From Pyruvatibacter mobilis (GTDB lineage Bacteria; Pseudomonadota; Alphaproteobacteria; CGMCC-115125): DNA of 64,000 nucleotides. The position numbers were made by a program, and so were the translations under genes. The stretch's first letter is position 1, and every line of letters starts with the position of its first letter. Location: assembly GCF_012848855.1 (NCBI RefSeq), contig NZ_CP051630.1, forward strand, positions 1,529,501 through 1,593,500. The letters are read 5' to 3'. The notes under the pieces were generated by a model, which worked only from the letters and a program-made list of their open reading frames with translations, did no database searches and was not told the DNA's origin. Below, piece by piece: positions 61,025 to 64,000 of this stretch.

Positions 61025-62173
61025 TCAGGAAAATACCGAGCCGATATACTCCACCACCCGCAAATGAACCAGATCATTCCAGGTTGCGAACAGCATCAAA
61101 GACAAGACAGCCGCAAGGCCGATACGAAAGCCGTATTCCTGGGCTTTTTCCCCCAGCGGCTCCCCGCGAACCGCTTCGACTGCATAGTACAGCAAGTGGC
61201 CGCCGTCGAGCATAGGGATGGGGAAAAGGTTTAACAGCCCGATAGAGACGGACAGGATGGCTGCGAGGTTCAGCAGCGCCAGCAGACCGAGCGTCGCCAC
61301 CTGGCCGGAGACCTGGGCGATGCGCAGCGGACCGCCCAGCTGATCCGCATTCTGACGGCCGACGATGATGTCGCCGAGATAGCTGAAGGTGGTGGAGATG
61401 ATGAACCCCGTCTCCTCCACGCCCTTCCACACGGCCACCGCCGGGTTGTAGCGCACGGTCACAAGGTCGTCTGCCGCATTGCTGCGTGACAGGCCGATCA
61501 TGCCCACCATCTGCGTATTGCCGAAGCGGTCGGTGATTTCCTTGAGCTCGGGCACCACAACGAGGTCAACGAGGACACCGTCACGCTCCACCACTACGTC
61601 AAGCTCGCGCTCCGGGCTTGTGGAGACGATGCGCTGCATGTCGTTGAAGCTGACGATCTCACTGCCCTGGATGCTGACGATCAGGTCACCCGGCTCGAAA
61701 CCGGCTGCCGCGGCCGGGCCGTCCGCCAGCACCTTGTCGATACGCGGGGCGGTGATGGTCTGGCCGACCACGGAATACATAAAAGCGAAGATGATGATGG
61801 CGAGGATGAAATTGGCCACCGGGCCCGCCGCCACCACGGCCGCGCGGGCATGCAGCGGCTTGAACTGGAAGCAATCCCCGCGGACATCCTCAGGCAGCTT
61901 CTCAAGCGCTGCGCGGTCCGGCGTGCTGGCGGCGCTCTCGTCGCCGAGGAATTTCACATAGCCGCCCAGCGGCAGCCAGCCCACCTTCCAGCGGGTGCCG
62001 TTCTTGTCAGTCCAGCCAGCGACCTCGCGCCCGAAGCCGATGGAGAACTGCTCAACGATGATGCCGAACCAGCGCGCGACCAGGAAGTGGCCCATCTCGT
62101 GGATGAACACCACAAGGGACAGCACGAAGACGAACGGCACCACATAGCCGAACAATCCGGAAAGAAAATCCAT
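61025..62173 (-). CDS. rseP: RseP site-2 intramembrane metalloprotease
   Basis: 382 aa membrane protease. Zinc motif HEMGHFLVARW in the first helix, one PDZ domain in the middle (PAAAGFEPGDLIVSIQGSEI), and the third ligand motif NLFPIPMLDGGHLLYY. Cleaves anti-sigma factors and leftover signal peptides in characterised relatives. Between dxr and bamA, the conserved order. Confidence 0.96.
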   Translation of the reverse strand: MDFLSGLFGYVVPFVFVLSLVVFIHEMGHFLVARWFGIIVEQFSIGFGREVAGWTDKNGTRWKVGWLPLGGYVKFLGDESAASTPDRAALEKLPEDVRGDCFQFKPLHARAAVVAAGPVANFILAIIIFAFMYSVVGQTITAPRIDKVLADGPAAAAGFEPGDLIVSIQGSEIVSFNDMQRIVSTSPERELDVVVERDGVLVDLVVVPELKEITDRFGNTQMVGMIGLSRSNAADDLVTVRYNPAVAVWKGVEETGFIISTTFSYLGDIIVGRQNADQLGGPLRIAQVSGQVATLGLLALLNLAAILSVSIGLLNLFPIPMLDGGHLLYYAVEAVRGEPLGEKAQEYGFRIGLAAVLSLMLFATWNDLVHLRVVEYIGSVFS

Positions 62174-62277
62174 TACGGGCGCTATCCCCTACCTTGCTTC
62201 CTGGCGGACGGACCCTGTTGGACCGGCCCTTCCCGCCTTACACATACCGGCACGCAGCCGACTTGCCCGACTGCCCG

Positions 62278-63501
62278 TCAGGACCGGCGCGCCGTCACCA
62301 ACTCGGCCGCGATGGCCCGTCCGGCCACGTCGAGCTGCAACACGTCATCCAGGCTGGCGGGCGCGCCTGACAGGCCCTGCGCCACACCGCGCGACATGGT
62401 GTCCTCGACAATTGCGGCAATGTCGAGAAAACCGATCTCACCACCCAGAAATGCTGCCACCCCCACTTCGTTTGCAGCGTTGAGGAGTGTAGGGGCCGCC
62501 CCCCCTGTTTGCAAGGCAGCCAGGGCCAGCCTCAGCGCCGGAAACCGTTCAAGATCAGGGGCTTCGAAGGTGAGCTGGGCAATCTCGGCAAGGTCCAGCC
62601 GGGCCGCCGGCGCGGGCATCCGGGCGGGCCAGGCCATGGTGTGGGCAATAGGCGTCCGCATGTCCGGGGAGCCAAGCTGCGCCAGCACCGAGCCGTCCGT
62701 ATAGGCCACCATGGAGTGAATCACCGATTGCGGGTGTACCAGCACGTCCAGCTGATCGGTTTCGACGCCGAAAAGGTAATAGGCCTCAATGACTTCGAGG
62801 CCCTTGTTCATCATCGTTGCCGAATCGACGGAGATCTTGGCCCCCATCGACCAGTTGGGGTGCGCCACTGCTTCCGCCGGGGTCGCGGCTTCCATGCGGG
62901 CCTTTTCCCAGGTGCGGAACGGGCCGCCGGAGGCGGTGAGGATGATCTTGTCGATGGCGTCCCGGTTGTGGGTTTCCAAGACCTGGAAGATGGCATTGTG
63001 CTCGGAATCAACCGGCAGGAGGGTCGCGTCGGCCTCGTCCACGGCCTCGAGGAAGACGGTCCCGGCGCTGACGAGGCATTCCTTGTTGGCGAGCGCCACG
63101 CAGGCACCCCGGCGGGCAGCCGTCAGGGTGGGCTCGAGGCCCGCGGCGCCCACAATGGCGGCCATCACGTAATCGGTGTCGCGGTCGGCGGCCTCATTCA
63201 GGGCGTCCGGCCCGGCGGCAACGGCGATATTGGTGCCGGAAAGGGCTGTTTTGAGCTCGTCATAGCGGTCCGGGTCCGCCACCACGGCCATGCGGGCATT
63301 GAACTGGCGGGCCTGGCTTGCCAGCAGCTCCACATTGGCATTCGCCGTCAGCACATCCACCTGGAAGCGCTCGGGATTGCGGGCGACGAGATCCAGCGTT
63401 GACGTACCGATGGAGCCCGTGGAGCCAAGGACGCACAGGGTCCTGGGCGCGCTGCCGGGTTCCATGGCAGGCAGAAGATCCTCCGAAGCCGCAATGCTCA
63501 T
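62278..63501 (-). CDS. dxr: 1-deoxy-D-xylulose 5-phosphate reductoisomerase
   Basis: 407 aa MEP-pathway enzyme. NADPH-binding LCVLGSTGSIGTSTLDLV, metal ligands in LLPVDSEHNAIFQ, and ILTASGGPFRTWEKARM plus MNKGLEVIEAYYLF. ATG 63501 is chosen because it overlaps the cdsA stop by four bases; longer upstream frame is cdsA shadow. Feeds ispDF. Confidence 0.96.
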   Translation of the reverse strand: MSIAASEDLLPAMEPGSAPRTLCVLGSTGSIGTSTLDLVARNPERFQVDVLTANANVELLASQARQFNARMAVVADPDRYDELKTALSGTNIAVAAGPDALNEAADRDTDYVMAAIVGAAGLEPTLTAARRGACVALANKECLVSAGTVFLEAVDEADATLLPVDSEHNAIFQVLETHNRDAIDKIILTASGGPFRTWEKARMEAATPAEAVAHPNWSMGAKISVDSATMMNKGLEVIEAYYLFGVETDQLDVLVHPQSVIHSMVAYTDGSVLAQLGSPDMRTPIAHTMAWPARMPAPAARLDLAEIAQLTFEAPDLERFPALRLALAALQTGGAAPTLLNAANEVGVAAFLGGEIGFLDIAAIVEDTMSRGVAQGLSGAPASLDDVLQLDVAGRAIAAELVTARRS

Positions 63502-64000
63502 ACGACGAATACCCCCAAACCGATGCCCTGCCCCTGTTCGGTCAACACGCCAATCAGGGCCGCCAGGGCCGCGGCAACAGCCGCAAAAATCAATCCATCC
63601 ACCCGGTCCAGCACGCCCCCATGCCCGGGAATGAGATGGCTCGAGTCTTTCACATGTGCGTAGCGTTTCAAGGCGGATTCGGCGATATCGCCGATTTGGG
63701 CGATGACCGCGATTCCGCCGCTGATAAGGGCCAGCAACACTGCCACATCCAGATCGAGAATGAGCGACGTCGCAGCCCCCGCCACCGCCGCACCGGCCAT
63801 ACCGCCCAGCAGGCCCGACCACGTCTTGGCCGGGGAGAAGCGCGGCGCCAGCTTCGGCCCGCCTATGGTGCGGCCCGCCACGAAAGCCATGATGTCGGTC
63901 GCCCACACCACCGCCAGCAGCCAGTATAGGGTCAGCATGCCCCACTCGCCGCCGCTGCGCAGCCAGACGATGGCGATGCAGGGCAGCAGGATGTAGGGAA
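63498..64000 (-). CDS. cdsA: CDP-diglyceride synthetase CdsA, C-terminal part (runs off the window)
   Basis: At least 167 codons; the 5' end is beyond the right edge (frame open at 64000). Helices and the family signature SPAKTWSGLLGGMAGAAVAG followed by KRYAHVKDSSHLIPGHGGVLDRVDGL are diagnostic. It makes CDP-diacylglycerol from phosphatidic acid and CTP. First visible gene of the leftward envelope operon. Confidence 0.95.
   Translation of the reverse strand, partial: PYILLPCIAIVWLRSGGEWGMLTLYWLLAVVWATDIMAFVAGRTIGGPKLAPRFSPAKTWSGLLGGMAGAAVAGAATSLILDLDVAVLLALISGGIAVIAQIGDIAESALKRYAHVKDSSHLIPGHGGVLDRVDGLIFAAVAAALAALIGVLTEQGQGIGLGVFVV

Overview
The window is a GC-rich stretch of core chromosome from an alphaproteobacterium with dense, coupled operons. 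Evidence for this placement is dusB(nifR3)-ntrB-ntrC-ntrY, a fused ispDF, a pyruvate dehydrogenase E1 beta that carries its own lipoyl domain, LpxI in the lipid A pathway, a GTTC-N7-GTTC type LexA box, a perfect CtrA box and a cluster of CcrM-type GANTC sites. I would not name a genus; it looks like a Parvibaculum/Hyphomicrobiales/Caulobacter-grade lineage. I saw no plasmid, phage, transposase, CRISPR, rRNA or tRNA.

Layout. 1-4.9 kb: nitrogen regulation (ntrY partial, ntrC, ntrB, dusB, all leftward). 5-7.3 kb: ispDF, pgpA, pncC rightward, meeting ratA-lipA leftward. 8.9-10.8 kb: two PAS-type sensor genes flanking a TerC-like membrane protein. 10.9-17.4 kb: pyruvate dehydrogenase operon (pdhA, pdhB, a GFA-family gene, pdhC, lpdA) and ftsB upstream. 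17.5-19.6 kb: small accessory genes. 20.2-25.4 kb: eno, two GST-like genes, an arsR-AHSA1-AHSA1 unit and a gamma-carbonic-anhydrase-like gene. 25.6-31 kb: an outer-membrane barrel protein, the queuosine precursor operon queC-queE-queD-queF and an orphan PleC/DivJ-like histidine kinase. 31.1-36.2 kb: acyltransferase, kdsA, pyrG, secG, tpiA. 36.6-47.3 kb: ppiD, trpE, a repeat-rich gap, a divergent polysaccharide deacetylase, then trpG-trpD-trpC-GNAT-moaC-lexA. 47.6-53.2 kb: comEC with a tiny downstream gene, gltX, gltA. 53.4-64 kb: leftward envelope operon cdsA-dxr-rseP-bamA-skp-lpxD-fabZ-lpxA-lpxI-lpxB.

The most unusual material is not a gene cluster but a family of short interspersed palindromic elements. 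Three clusters (19.6-20.1, 40.1-41.3 and 47.4-47.5 kb) all sit between convergent genes. A composite element of about 135 bp occurs in three full copies plus fragments. One palindrome type is also found in frame inside the interdomain linker of pdhC. Next in interest are five GANTC sites in 74 bp upstream of ftsB, a perfect CtrA box upstream of the deacetylase gene, a QueD homologue with asparagine at the catalytic-cysteine position, and a foldable unique segment inside the 40 kb repeat cluster that may encode a structured RNA.

Co-transcription is widespread: many neighbours share TGATG, TAATG or ATGA stop/start overlaps (dusB/ntrB, ispDF/pgpA, ratA/lipA, pdhA/pdhB, the GFA gene/pdhC, queC/queE, gamma-CA/GST, lpxI/lpxB, fabZ/lpxA, cdsA/dxr). 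All calls were made by reading the sequence; no database search was run.
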